This document shows positions 33,589 through 42,063 of a DNA stretch of 64,000 bases, piece after piece (positions within the stretch are counted from its first letter, which is position 1; the number at the start of each line of letters is the position of its first letter). Location of the stretch: assembly GCA_903893485.1 (NCBI GenBank), contig CAITMK010000004.1, forward strand, positions 1-64,000. Reading direction: 5' to 3'. The notes under the pieces were generated by a model, which saw nothing but the letters and a program-made list of their open reading frames with translations, did not search any database and was not told the origin of the DNA. The position numbers were made by a program, and so were the translations under genes. The stretch comes from Candidatus Magasanikiibacteriota bacterium (GTDB taxonomy: Bacteria > Patescibacteria > ABY1 > Magasanikbacterales > 2-02-FULL-50-9b).

Positions 33589-34221
33589 TTATTTGGTGAA
33601 GATGGTCATTTTCGCTGACATGCCATTCTTTACATTCGGATTTTGCGCCAGATCAAACCGAACTTTAATACTGAATTGCTGGGTTGCTCGTTTATCAGAA
33701 ATATTAAATGTAAGTCCTGATGCGTTTGCGACCGGACTAATTTCGTCAACTAAACCGTGATATTGTGCGCCACCAAATGCGTCGATAGTAAAGGTTACCT
33801 GCTGCCCTACTTGAATTCGATCAAGCCCTTTATTTTCGTCGATCGTTCCTACAATACGAAGTTGCGTCGGATCAATCATCGCAACGACTTGCTCACCTGG
33901 ATTAATATTTTTGCCAATATTATTTTGCACCGCGGTGATTATTCCTTTTACTTTTGTTTTAATAAGACTTGTCCCAACTTGCGCAACAACCGTATTCGCA
34001 TCAACAGAATCACCTTCTGAAACAAAGGTTTGTTGCAATGCGCCAGGCGTGGTCGACGACAAACTAATCGTTGGTGCGCTTACCAATGAAGCGTCAATAC
34101 TCACCTCATTTTGCGACATTTCAAAGTACAAAAATCCAACCGCGCAGACTAAAACCGCGACAACAATTCCCCCGCTTTGCACCCATTTATTTTGAAGTAT
34201 GTGTTTTTTATCTAATGACAT
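33589..34221 (-). CDS. HlyD/EmrA-like secretion adaptor, short form
   Basis: 210 residues. One N-terminal membrane helix (about 14-33), then a lipoyl half-motif TFVSEGDSVDANTVVAQVGTS, a barrel region with GEQVVAMIDPTQLRIVGTID, and a C-terminal part KNGMSAKMTIF typical of membrane fusion proteins. The coiled-coil hairpin of EmrA is almost missing, so it is a compact version. It follows the larger HlyD protein by 6 bp and precedes the DHA2 pump. Confidence 0.82.
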   Translation of the reverse strand: MSLDKKHILQNKWVQSGGIVVAVLVCAVGFLYFEMSQNEVSIDASLVSAPTISLSSTTPGALQQTFVSEGDSVDANTVVAQVGTSLIKTKVKGIITAVQNNIGKNINPGEQVVAMIDPTQLRIVGTIDENKGLDRIQVGQQVTFTIDAFGGAQYHGLVDEISPVANASGLTFNISDKRATQQFSIKVRFDLAQNPNVKNGMSAKMTIFTK

Positions 34222-34227
34222 ATTTTT

Positions 34228-35772
34228 TTATTTACCAAAATAAGCAACTTGATCGCCCTCTGAAACTCCTGAGATAATTTCAACAGAACCAGCAACACTG
34301 GTGATTCCGACAGTAACTTTCTGATCCGCAAACGACCCATCTAAATTACGCTTTAGAACAAACACGTCCGCATCTTTTTTAATTAGTGCCGTTGCGGGTA
34401 CGGTGAGTACGTTTGTCTTTGTTTGATTGGTGATAGTTACATTTGCACCCATACCATCTTTAATACGCGCATCCTCGTTCGTAAACCGCAACGTCACTTT
34501 GTATGCTGAAGCGCCATTCACTACACTTGCGCCCGGATCAATGGCAACCACGCTCGCAGGAAATAATTCGCCATTGCCATAGGCATCAAGCGTTACGGAT
34601 GCCACATCACCAACCGCAACTTTTGCCAAATCATTTTCAGAAATAAATAATTGAACTTGATAGTTGCCTGATGAAATGACCGAGATTTGTGGTGCTCCTG
34701 GTGAAACGGTTTGTCCAATTTTTGCAACAACCGAAGAAACAACACCGTCGATCGGCGAGATGATTGCGGTTTTAGAATACAAACTTTGTGCAAGCGCCAA
34801 TTGTGCGTGAGCACTCGCAAGGCCTGCGTTTGCTGCCGCAACGTCTTCGGGGCGCGCCGCTGAAACCTGTAGCGAAAGAGCGGCTTCGGCTTGTGCCAAA
34901 GCGCTTTGCGCACTGTTTACCTGGCCTTCGGCAACTGAAATTTGTGTGTCGCGTGTTTTCAATGCAGATGAATAACTATTTTGATTTGAAATAAATGCTG
35001 GCGCATTTGTATTTGGAATCGTTACCGTCCACGCGTCCGATGCAGCAGGCACCGCCGCAAACTGAATTGAAAGTCCGGTATCACCGAGTGGTACTGGCGA
35101 ATTACGAACAGCGCCAAAAAAAACTTTTGGACCTGACGCCTGGAATTGCGCACCGGATCCTGTTTCATTAATACTAATTGCGTACGTCGCAGCATCAGTT
35201 CCTTCGTATGCGCCGGTAAAAATTGGTTGAACCGCGTCAGCGTTTGTCACCGCAGGCACACCCGTAATTGCAGAATTAAACAATGCGGTTTGCGCATTTT
35301 GCACCGCGGTATTTTGCGCGGCGCGCACCGCATCTAAATTAATTTTTGCGTTATCAAGTGCGGTTTGCGCGCTTGCAACAGCTGCTTTTGAAACGTCAAT
35401 TTGAGCGCCTGTGGCGCCAGATAAAACTTTTTCATAATTCGCTTGTGCAATCGCGACGCTCGCATTTGCCTGAGCAATTGCCGCTGCCGCATCCAATGCA
35501 TTGAGCGATGCAAGGAGTTCGCCATGATGCACCACTTGACCCACCTGTACCGGTACTGCTGCAACCGTACCATTCGCCTGAAACGAAAGACTGATATTTT
35601 GCGCCGCAGTAACCATGCCGCTTGCTGTAACTCCTTCTGTGATAGAAGTTCGCGAAACGGACGCGGTGGTATATGCAGGGCGCTGCGCCAACGAATGGCT
35701 CACGGCAAAAGTAATCCCTGCAATTACGACGATTGACGCGCTAATAAAAATTTGATGTTTGGTTAATGTCAT
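34228..35772 (-). CDS. HlyD/MacA-like membrane fusion protein with insertion in the coiled coil
   Basis: 514 residues. Signal/anchor at 6-27; lipoyl half NGTVAAVPVQVGQVVHHGEL; first coiled-coil helix with NASVAIAQANYEKVLSG. Between the two coiled-coil arms there is an insert of ~110 residues (about 165-285, including FTGAYEGTDAATYAISINET and DAWTVTIPNTNAPAF) that looks like a beta domain. The second helix, lipoyl half SPIDGVVSSVVAKIGQTVSPG and beta-barrel follow. It would link the pump or a MacB-like partner to the outside. It is the first structural gene after marR. Confidence 0.88.
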   Translation of the reverse strand: MTLTKHQIFISASIVVIAGITFAVSHSLAQRPAYTTASVSRTSITEGVTASGMVTAAQNISLSFQANGTVAAVPVQVGQVVHHGELLASLNALDAAAAIAQANASVAIAQANYEKVLSGATGAQIDVSKAAVASAQTALDNAKINLDAVRAAQNTAVQNAQTALFNSAITGVPAVTNADAVQPIFTGAYEGTDAATYAISINETGSGAQFQASGPKVFFGAVRNSPVPLGDTGLSIQFAAVPAASDAWTVTIPNTNAPAFISNQNSYSSALKTRDTQISVAEGQVNSAQSALAQAEAALSLQVSAARPEDVAAANAGLASAHAQLALAQSLYSKTAIISPIDGVVSSVVAKIGQTVSPGAPQISVISSGNYQVQLFISENDLAKVAVGDVASVTLDAYGNGELFPASVVAIDPGASVVNGASAYKVTLRFTNEDARIKDGMGANVTITNQTKTNVLTVPATALIKKDADVFVLKRNLDGSFADQKVTVGITSVAGSVEIISGVSEGDQVAYFGK

Positions 35773-35773
35773 A

Positions 35774-36199
35774 TTAATTAATGTGAATCATTTTTTCGAG
35801 CAGCTGAAATAGTGTCTCGCGATCTTTTTGATTTAAATTATCAAGTAATGCCTCAAGCTTAATACGTCGTGTTAACAAAGCCTTACGAAGAATATCCTTC
35901 CCTTTTTTGGTAAGTTGCACCACCACCGAGCGACGACTGGCAGAATCTTGATCACGCAAAACCAAATCAAGTCGCACTAATCGATCGATCAATACCGTTG
36001 CCGAAGGAGCGGCAATCGACAAAAAAGAACCCACTTCCTTCATGGTTACTTTTTTTTGCTCACCAATATACCGCAGCGCTTCAAGTTGTGCGATGGTAAC
36101 CTCCTGCCGCAATGTTTGATCGATTTCACATCGTTGCCGCATTTGTCTGCCAATCGCCAAAAATGAAGAGATAATATCGTCGGTTTGTTTTTTCTGCAT
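35774..36199 (-). CDS. MarR-family transcriptional regulator
   Basis: 141 residues. The winged helix spans about 30-110: QLEALRYIGEQKKVTMKEV, the recognition helix SIAAPSATVLIDRLVRLDLV and the wing RDQDSASRRSVVVQLTKKG, with the DxRS wing motif typical of MarR. It probably represses the operon it heads until a ligand is bound. A near-palindrome (36213-36229) sits between its promoter and start. Spacing to the HlyD gene is 1 bp. Confidence 0.93.
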   Translation of the reverse strand: MQKKQTDDIISSFLAIGRQMRQRCEIDQTLRQEVTIAQLEALRYIGEQKKVTMKEVGSFLSIAAPSATVLIDRLVRLDLVLRDQDSASRRSVVVQLTKKGKDILRKALLTRRIKLEALLDNLNQKDRETLFQLLEKMIHIN

Positions 36200-36212
36200 A
36201 CCGGATTATTAG

Positions 36213-36229
36213 CCTATCTAACTATTAGG
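36213..36229. promoter_or_regulatory. Putative MarR operator
   Basis: Inverted repeat CCTATCTAACTATTAGG (imperfect dyad, CCTA/TAGG ends) between the -10 box and the marR start, suitable for autorepression by the MarR dimer. Confidence 0.5.
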
Positions 36230-36234
36230 TTTAA

Positions 36235-36263
36235 ATGATATCAGAATAATGAGTGGCTGTCAA
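36235..36263 (-). promoter_or_regulatory. Promoter of the marR-efflux-flavin operon
   Basis: Minus strand TTGACA (36258-36263), 17 bp, TATCAT (36235-36240). It is the only good promoter seen upstream of the nine-gene run. Confidence 0.75.
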
Positions 36264-36304
36264 TTGCAATTATGGCGCGCCACATGATACGTGTTAGACC
36301 CTAT

Positions 36305-36463
36305 TTGACGACTTTATTTGTAGCTGCTATGTTAGATATATGAATATCATTCTTACTTCAAGTTGGCATCATATCAACGGGCTTCATTGGCGCGCCGGTT
36401 TTTTGCTATAAGTAAGTACCCTCACTTATTTTCCAAACACCTTCTCGCCGAAGGTGTTTTTTA
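36305..36463 (+). promoter_or_regulatory. Promoter plus attenuator-like leader of the nucleoside-salvage operon
   Basis: TTGACG (36305-36310), 17 bp, TATGTT (36328-36333) starts a ~130-nt leader. It ends in a textbook terminator (stem CACCTTC/GAAGGTG at 36438-36456, then TTTTTT) lying only ~10 bases before the HAD gene ATG, so the operon must be read through it. AAGTAAG (36410-36416) can pair upstream with CTTACTT (36352-36358); the overlapping ATAAGT can instead pair downstream with ACTTAT (36424-36429). These are mutually exclusive folds. It resembles a riboswitch or attenuator; no known class was recognised. Confidence 0.55.
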
Positions 36464-36471
36464 TATCCTCT

Positions 36472-37125
36472 ATGAAAAATATCAAAATGGTTTTATTCGA
36501 TATCGATAAGACACTCGTATTTGGTGAAAATGCAATTCAATTTTATCGCCAATATTCAGAAATACTAGAAAAGACGCTCGCGAGACTCCTACAAGTAGAT
36601 ACCATAACAAGCAAAAAAATTGCCGATGAACACCGCGCCGCATTTGATGGACGAGGCGAACTGGCATTTCGAACACATCATCTTGATTTTGGGCAGTGGC
36701 ATGACGCGCTGACACAATTATCACCTTCGCAGTTCCTCACGCCATTACCGAACACACAAGCACTGCTACAAGAACTAAAATCAAAAAAATATATTGTCGG
36801 TGCCATCACCGATGGTCCACGACCACTCGTAGAAAAAATATTAGGCGCTACAAAAATTGATTCCACCATATTTGATTTTATTATCGGCTGGGAACGTGGC
36901 AAGCAAATGCCTAAATATGGCTCGACCAAAATATTTACGCAGATTTGTATGGAGCGTGGCATTCCACCTCAAGAAACGGTCATGATTGGCGATTCGCTTT
37001 CATCAGATATTTTACCCGCCATTGCTGCCGGATTGCACGCGATTTATATCAATCCAAACCAAGTTGTTGAACAAAAAAAATACCGATCAATTACTAATAT
37101 CACTCAATTATCATCTCTTTTATGA
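36472..37125 (+). CDS. HAD-superfamily hydrolase
   Basis: 217 residues from ATG at 36472; the GTG at 36454 lies inside the terminator stem. HAD motifs: I VLFDIDKTLV, II GAITDGP, III MPKYGSTKIF (Lys-like) and IV MIGDSLSSDILPAIAAG. A helical cap sits between motifs I and II. It is probably a phosphatase for a small phosphorylated metabolite, perhaps a nucleotide given its partner. Its stop overlaps the nucleoside hydrolase start by 4 bp. No SD. Confidence 0.9.
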   Translation: MKNIKMVLFDIDKTLVFGENAIQFYRQYSEILEKTLARLLQVDTITSKKIADEHRAAFDGRGELAFRTHHLDFGQWHDALTQLSPSQFLTPLPNTQALLQELKSKKYIVGAITDGPRPLVEKILGATKIDSTIFDFIIGWERGKQMPKYGSTKIFTQICMERGIPPQETVMIGDSLSSDILPAIAAGLHAIYINPNQVVEQKKYRSITNITQLSSLL

Positions 37126-38045
37126 AATCCTTATCAAAAATTCCACTTATTATTGATACTGATCCGGGGCACGATGATGCGCTGGCGATTATGTTACTGA
37201 TAAAATCCGAGCGCTTCGATATTCAAGCGGTTACCACGGTTGCAGGAAATACGACCATCCAAAATACAACAAATAATGCACGCTATATTTTAGACCTGCT
37301 TCAAAGCAGCATACCATTGTATTCCGGCGCTGCAGCGCCACTGAGGCAGAAATTAATTTGTGCAAACGTACACGGAGAAAATGGACTTGCGGGCGCGCAG
37401 ATCACCAAAAAAGAACTGCTAAATAATTTAGCGGTTACAAAAATAATTGAATTAGTGCGCACCGCACCAAGCAAGGTTTCCCTGCTCGTTATTGGGCCGC
37501 AGACAAATATTGCGCTCGCGTTTAAGCAAGATCTGGAACTACCGAAATTGATTAAACAAATTGTGATCATGGGTGGCGCCATAGCCGTACCGGGTAATAA
37601 AAATGCGGTCGCCGAATTTAATATTTTCGTTGATCCAGAAGCAGCGGATATCGTATTTCGCGCACCAGTTAAAAAAATCGTTATCCCCCTCGATGTCTGC
37701 AATGACATATTTTTAACGCTTGCCGATTTTCGCCGCCTCAAAAAATCTAAACTCTATCGCCCCATCATGGCAATGATGAAGCATTACATTCAAGGAATTA
37801 AAATTTTTGAACGTACGAAAGGCGCCCTCATGTATGATCCGCTTGCGGCGTATTATTTATTAAATCCTCGCGCATATGAAACCAAAAAAATGGATGTCCG
37901 TATTGAAACTACGAGTGATCTAACTCGTGGCATGTCCGTGGCTGATCGACGAAATTGGGGCGAGAAAAAATATAACGCTCACGTGGTGACAAAAATTAAT
38001 CGCGATCAATTTGTTGAAGACTTTATTAACACGCTTAACACATAA
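37122..38045 (+). CDS. Nucleoside hydrolase (inosine-uridine preferring family)
   Basis: 307 residues. The N-terminal metal site IIDTDPGHDDALAIMLL is the DxDxxxDD motif of nucleoside hydrolases, followed by AVTTVAGNTTIQNTTNNA, VHGENGLAG and FNIFVDPEAADIVF, and a C-terminal His/Asp region MYDPLAAYYLL. It cleaves nucleosides to base and ribose in the cytosol. Coupled by 4-bp overlap to the HAD gene, so dephosphorylation and base release may be sequential. Confidence 0.93.
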   Translation: MKSLSKIPLIIDTDPGHDDALAIMLLIKSERFDIQAVTTVAGNTTIQNTTNNARYILDLLQSSIPLYSGAAAPLRQKLICANVHGENGLAGAQITKKELLNNLAVTKIIELVRTAPSKVSLLVIGPQTNIALAFKQDLELPKLIKQIVIMGGAIAVPGNKNAVAEFNIFVDPEAADIVFRAPVKKIVIPLDVCNDIFLTLADFRRLKKSKLYRPIMAMMKHYIQGIKIFERTKGALMYDPLAAYYLLNPRAYETKKMDVRIETTSDLTRGMSVADRRNWGEKKYNAHVVTKINRDQFVEDFINTLNT

Positions 38046-38046
38046 T

Positions 38047-38775
38047 ATGAATACCATTTTATGTATTGGCGCTACGCACGGTGATGAACCAATTGGCGTA
38101 TGCGCACTTCAGATACTTGAAAAGCGAGTCGATAATTTTGATTGGATTATTGGAAATGAAAAAGCATATGAACAGAATACCCGTTGTTTTGAGGGTGATC
38201 TAAATCGAAGCGCCCCGGGCATCTTTGGCGCACCAAATTATGCATCACGTCGCGCGGCAGAAATAATTGCACTGGCACAAAATTACAAATACACTATTGA
38301 TTTGCATGGCACTACCGCCGGGACAGGTATTTTTACCATTATTAGCAGAGCCACCGATAAAAATATCACGCTCGCTATGCAACTTGGGATTAAAAATATT
38401 ATCATATGGCCGGCAATCAACGCTTCGCTCAAAGGACCACTGAGTGAATACACTCCCTGCGGATTAGAAATTGAATGCGGACCAAAAGACTCACTGGAAA
38501 TTCAAAATGAATTAATCGATATTTTAGAGCGCTTCATAAAACTGCAAATGCAGCCTGAAATAAATATGCCGGTGGCCAAACCGAACTGCTTTTCCTTTTA
38601 TGAGGTATACAGCGAACTACGAAAGCCTGAAATCGCTCCACAGCTTTCAGAATTTTGTGAAATCACCACCGATAATGAAACTTTTTTTCCACTTCTTATC
38701 GGACGGTATCAAGATATCACCTGTTACAAAATGAAGCGAGTAGAATATGTCTCAATAAAAATACAACGCGATTAA
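38047..38775 (+). CDS. Succinylglutamate desuccinylase/aspartoacylase-family zinc hydrolase
   Basis: 242 residues from ATG at 38047, 1 bp after the nucleoside hydrolase. GATHGDEPIGVCAL carries the first zinc ligands (HxxE), NEKAYEQNTRCFEGDLNRSAPG the substrate-binding Asn-Arg pair, TIDLHGTTAGTG the third ligand (His), and GLEIECGPKDS the catalytic Glu region. It deacylates an N-acyl amino acid. Its link to the nucleoside enzymes is unclear. Its end overlaps the convergent GT2 gene by 4 bp. Confidence 0.85.
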   Translation: MNTILCIGATHGDEPIGVCALQILEKRVDNFDWIIGNEKAYEQNTRCFEGDLNRSAPGIFGAPNYASRRAAEIIALAQNYKYTIDLHGTTAGTGIFTIISRATDKNITLAMQLGIKNIIIWPAINASLKGPLSEYTPCGLEIECGPKDSLEIQNELIDILERFIKLQMQPEINMPVAKPNCFSFYEVYSELRKPEIAPQLSEFCEITTDNETFFPLLIGRYQDITCYKMKRVEYVSIKIQRD

Positions 38776-40673
38776 GCTACTGCAGCCTCTTTTTGGGCCT
38801 GCCGCATTGCATTTAATTCAAGCATCCGCATTTTAAGTGGGTCATCGCTGCTTTGTTTTAGTTTTTTCTTAAATGATGTGGTAAGCGCAGCAATCGCTTC
38901 CTCTTTTGTGGTAGCGCCTCGCATACCATCGACAAATTTATTCATGACATCATGATTCTTTGTAATTTTTTCAACTTCAATTTCAGACAGGTCTGCACCA
39001 TAACCTCTTTCAGCTACCAATTGTACAAAAGTATCCTCATCAAGAGTATTCACCGGGTGTTGAAAAAAAATAGCAACAATCTTTTCAATTAGTTTTTTAT
39101 TTTTTTCTCTCTGTTCATCTTCTTTTTTTAGCATTTCAGCTTTGATTGCCGCGTATTTGTCGGCAACTGGACCACCGTCGACAACGATTTTATCAATAAG
39201 TTTTTGAGCGGCTAATTCTATTGATTCCTCAGGAAATATTTTTTTCAAACGTTCAACAATTTTTGTTCGTAATTCAATAAGCTCCGGATCTTTCAAAAAG
39301 ATATCAGATGCCAAATCTTCGACGCCAATCATTTTCTTCGCAAATAACTGCAGCTCGGTGTCATCCAACAGTGCAGCATCTTTTATAGTAAATAGTTTTT
39401 TTAAAGCATCCGCTGACCCCGCTTGGTGAGCAACAAATTCCTGTAACCCCTTTCTAAGGCCTTCCAGATACAAAACGTATTCAGGATCTTCACCCACTAC
39501 ACCTTTATTTTCTGTTAACAACCCTGCCAAGCGAATTCTCTCTTGACCATGCCCCGCACCCACGTCTGTTCTGGCAGAAAATCGATCAGCACTCAGAACT
39601 TTTACATCTGGAGCATCGATAATCTTACCAATCTGCGATAATCGCCTTCCGAATTCAGGATCTTCGCCGCCGCCAATTTTAGGAACCCCACCAACTAATG
39701 CAGCTTCGAATGCTCGGCTCGCCATATTTGCACCGGAAAAAGAAACCGCTTTTGTCTCTGGCTTTTCAACTTTATCCGATACACCATATAAATATAATTC
39801 GAGAACTTTTCTGTAATTATATTGCAACTCCGAATAGTTTGAAATATTTTCAAACAAATCTCCTTGCTCCGTTTGCTCAAAATCTAATCCACCTGCAATG
39901 CCAACAATAGCAGGGTTATCATGAAATACCTTTATTACATTAAAAACATAATTTTCATCAAGTTTTGTATCCGCGTCAGTCTGCCCAATAATACCATTTG
40001 ATTTTTTTTGTTCGTAAAAACGAGCCGCTGCTTCTGCAACACCACGATTTCTCGCACCACCCACATTTGCTTCGCCTGGTGGTAATTCATTTCCTGGTGT
40101 AGCTTTATCGATTGCGTAAATTTTTATTCCCTGCGTTTTAATTTTATCGATAATTTTTCTTTCAGCATCGCTTAAATCTGGAGCGTCACTTCCCCCATTA
40201 ATAAATTCAATGATACGCAAACAAATTTGATTTTCTTCAAGCGCGGTGTGATAGTGCGCCAGCGATCTTTCGTAATCTGCATCACTCATGTTTTGCTTTC
40301 TTTGTGGCACACCAGCCGGATTATTAATCACAAAAATCGCCTCAAATGATTGAGGTGCGACAGGTGTTTGATTCGCAAGCGACTCGAGTGGACGAAAAAT
40401 TGCATCTCGCTCCCCGTATGCAGGGATTACAATTGAGACTTCACACAATGCGTCCATCGGCGTCTGAATTCGATGTTCACTTGCGGGCAAATTTTCTTGT
40501 AGATACCCCTCGATCTTCTGGTTCATCTGGTCACGTTGTCTATCTACATTTCTATCTACCTGCAGCGCCGCTTGTACACGCACACTATCGACTGGCGCAC
40601 TTTGATTCAGCACTGGCAGTTCTGCGTCCACACGGGCCGCTTCGTTTGTAATTATTTTTGGATCCCCTGTCAT
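38772..40673 (-). CDS. GT2-like glycosyltransferase with long helical C-terminus
   Basis: 633 residues. About residues 65-390 form a GT-A domain: VSIVIPAYGERDAIFRPLES at its start, NVGGARNRGVAEAAARF, and the DxD-type NGIIGQTDADTKLDENYVF; GGGEDPEFGRRLSQIG matches the acceptor-site ED. There is no membrane segment. About residues 430-633 are strongly helical, with a coiled stretch AEMLKKEDEQREKNKKLIE. It could glycosylate a soluble or peripheral acceptor. Upstream genes are unknown. Confidence 0.8.
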   Translation of the reverse strand: MTGDPKIITNEAARVDAELPVLNQSAPVDSVRVQAALQVDRNVDRQRDQMNQKIEGYLQENLPASEHRIQTPMDALCEVSIVIPAYGERDAIFRPLESLANQTPVAPQSFEAIFVINNPAGVPQRKQNMSDADYERSLAHYHTALEENQICLRIIEFINGGSDAPDLSDAERKIIDKIKTQGIKIYAIDKATPGNELPPGEANVGGARNRGVAEAAARFYEQKKSNGIIGQTDADTKLDENYVFNVIKVFHDNPAIVGIAGGLDFEQTEQGDLFENISNYSELQYNYRKVLELYLYGVSDKVEKPETKAVSFSGANMASRAFEAALVGGVPKIGGGEDPEFGRRLSQIGKIIDAPDVKVLSADRFSARTDVGAGHGQERIRLAGLLTENKGVVGEDPEYVLYLEGLRKGLQEFVAHQAGSADALKKLFTIKDAALLDDTELQLFAKKMIGVEDLASDIFLKDPELIELRTKIVERLKKIFPEESIELAAQKLIDKIVVDGGPVADKYAAIKAEMLKKEDEQREKNKKLIEKIVAIFFQHPVNTLDEDTFVQLVAERGYGADLSEIEVEKITKNHDVMNKFVDGMRGATTKEEAIAALTTSFKKKLKQSSDDPLKMRMLELNAMRQAQKEAAVA

Positions 40674-40676
40674 AAA

Positions 40677-41126
40677 TTATGGATATACCTGAGCCAATAT
40701 CGAAATCAATTTCACCACCTTATCTTTATCCGATCCAATAACCACAATATATGATTCTTTTGTGGAGATACTTGCTTTTGTTCTGCCCGATACATCTTGG
40801 ACTTGCATTTGACCATTATTAAACGTCCAACTTGGATCAAATTTTTTACCAGCCGAGATATTTATTACATTCGCGATATCTCCCCAGCCAGTTGCATTAA
40901 GCACCGTTTCATTTGCTCTAAAATATTGTTCTGGCGGCTGAAATTTTCCTCCTTGCTGATTAATGATGCTTACGTTTGTAAATCCTGCATCAACGACAAG
41001 CGCCTTCATATCTTCCATTGATTTAGGCATTTGATAGGTCGCCGCGTGAACCTGTGTGCGTAGAACAAATAGCGCTATGCCAAAAATAATAAGTGGTAGA
41101 GAGCTATATTTTAATAATTTTTGCAT
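40677..41126 (-). CDS. Secreted protein of unknown function
   Basis: 149 residues with an N-terminal signal peptide (LKYSSLPLIIFGIALFVLRT, cleavage near HAA). The mature part is beta-rich (e.g. FRANETVLNATGWGDIANVI, SYIVVIGSDKDKVVKLISIL) and unlike any family I know. It lies 3 bp from the GT2-like gene and may share its transcript. A near-perfect palindrome lies just upstream (41147-41171). Confidence 0.6.
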   Translation of the reverse strand: MQKLLKYSSLPLIIFGIALFVLRTQVHAATYQMPKSMEDMKALVVDAGFTNVSIINQQGGKFQPPEQYFRANETVLNATGWGDIANVINISAGKKFDPSWTFNNGQMQVQDVSGRTKASISTKESYIVVIGSDKDKVVKLISILAQVYP

Positions 41127-41146
41127 AAAATAATCACTTGTTTGTA

Positions 41147-41171
41147 GATTAACGCTATTATAGCGTTAATC
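41147..41171. promoter_or_regulatory. Palindrome between 41180 gene and secreted-protein gene
   Basis: 25-bp near-perfect palindrome with arms GATTAACGCTA / TAGCGTTAATC. On the minus strand it contains TATAAT, so it may be an operator over a -10 box. No T-run follows, so a terminator is unlikely. Confidence 0.45.
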
Positions 41172-41179
41172 ATGAGCAA

Positions 41180-41980
41180 TCACGCTATAAACTTTTTAGC
41201 ACTTTTTGCTAATCGCAAGGCGAGCATTTCATCGCCATTTAAAATGATTGCGAGGCCAGGATATAATTTCTTAACGACATCAACACCGTCGCGCTGATAA
41301 AAAGTTACCAATCTGCCACGATCTTCTCTTTCTACTGGTATCAGACCTTCTTGAGTAAGACTATCATAATCTAATTCGTTTGCACCCGCAAAATAAAGCT
41401 CTCCACTTTTACAAACCCCAAAACCATGCCCCATAATTGCCATATGCAAGAATGCATCTGACTCTGAAAATGGCACATCATCTTTTAAAACAAACTTTAT
41501 TGCAGCGTCAGCGTGAATAGATTTCGTGGCTTCAAGTAAAACCCCCTCACCCCCGACAAACGCAGCGGTCAATTCATTTTTAATCCGTTCAACATCGGCT
41601 AAATAACTTTTTGCATCGAGATCATGATCACTCACCTCATGACATGCGCGTACAAGCAGCATCCATAACTGCACCTCTGGACGTTCCCCCTCACCAAGAT
41701 CCTGAGCTCGGCTCCAAATAGCACCAACATGCAATTCTTTAGTGAGTGTGTCTACCGCATCCATAGATACACCAGCACTAGAAGCAATTTTTTCAACAAT
41801 CTGACGAACCTCTTTTACCGCAAGCATGCCAGCGGGATCAAGACCGCGCACAATACGCCCCTCAAGACCGCGAAGTCCATATGCCCGAAGCTGCTCCCCA
41901 TGCGCTTCGATTTGTTTTGCCTCTTGTTCTTGGGTAGAATGATTTTGAACTATTGTTGCCCCCATCATCGATTCTGACAT
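41180..41980 (-). CDS. Unknown soluble protein
   Basis: 266 residues, no signal peptide or membrane helix. The N-terminal third is helical (EQEAKQIEAHGEQLRAYG); the C-terminal half is mixed with FLHMAIMGHGFGVCKSGELY and LVTFYQRDGVDVVKKLYPG, which look like a compact alpha/beta domain. No family recognised. It follows the DGR-remnant region and precedes the secreted protein and GT2-like genes on the same strand. Confidence 0.65.
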   Translation of the reverse strand: MSESMMGATIVQNHSTQEQEAKQIEAHGEQLRAYGLRGLEGRIVRGLDPAGMLAVKEVRQIVEKIASSAGVSMDAVDTLTKELHVGAIWSRAQDLGEGERPEVQLWMLLVRACHEVSDHDLDAKSYLADVERIKNELTAAFVGGEGVLLEATKSIHADAAIKFVLKDDVPFSESDAFLHMAIMGHGFGVCKSGELYFAGANELDYDSLTQEGLIPVEREDRGRLVTFYQRDGVDVVKKLYPGLAIILNGDEMLALRLAKSAKKFIA

Positions 41981-42063
41981 AAAATATGCGATTGATTATT
42001 TTCATCTATTATAGCAAATCTGACACAGATTTTTAGCACAATACCAAAGTTTTTTCAACTTAT

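Noticed and set aside
36454..36472. GTG start for the HAD gene at 36454
   Set aside because: It lies inside the terminator stem; the ATG at 36472 gives a normal HAD N-terminus.
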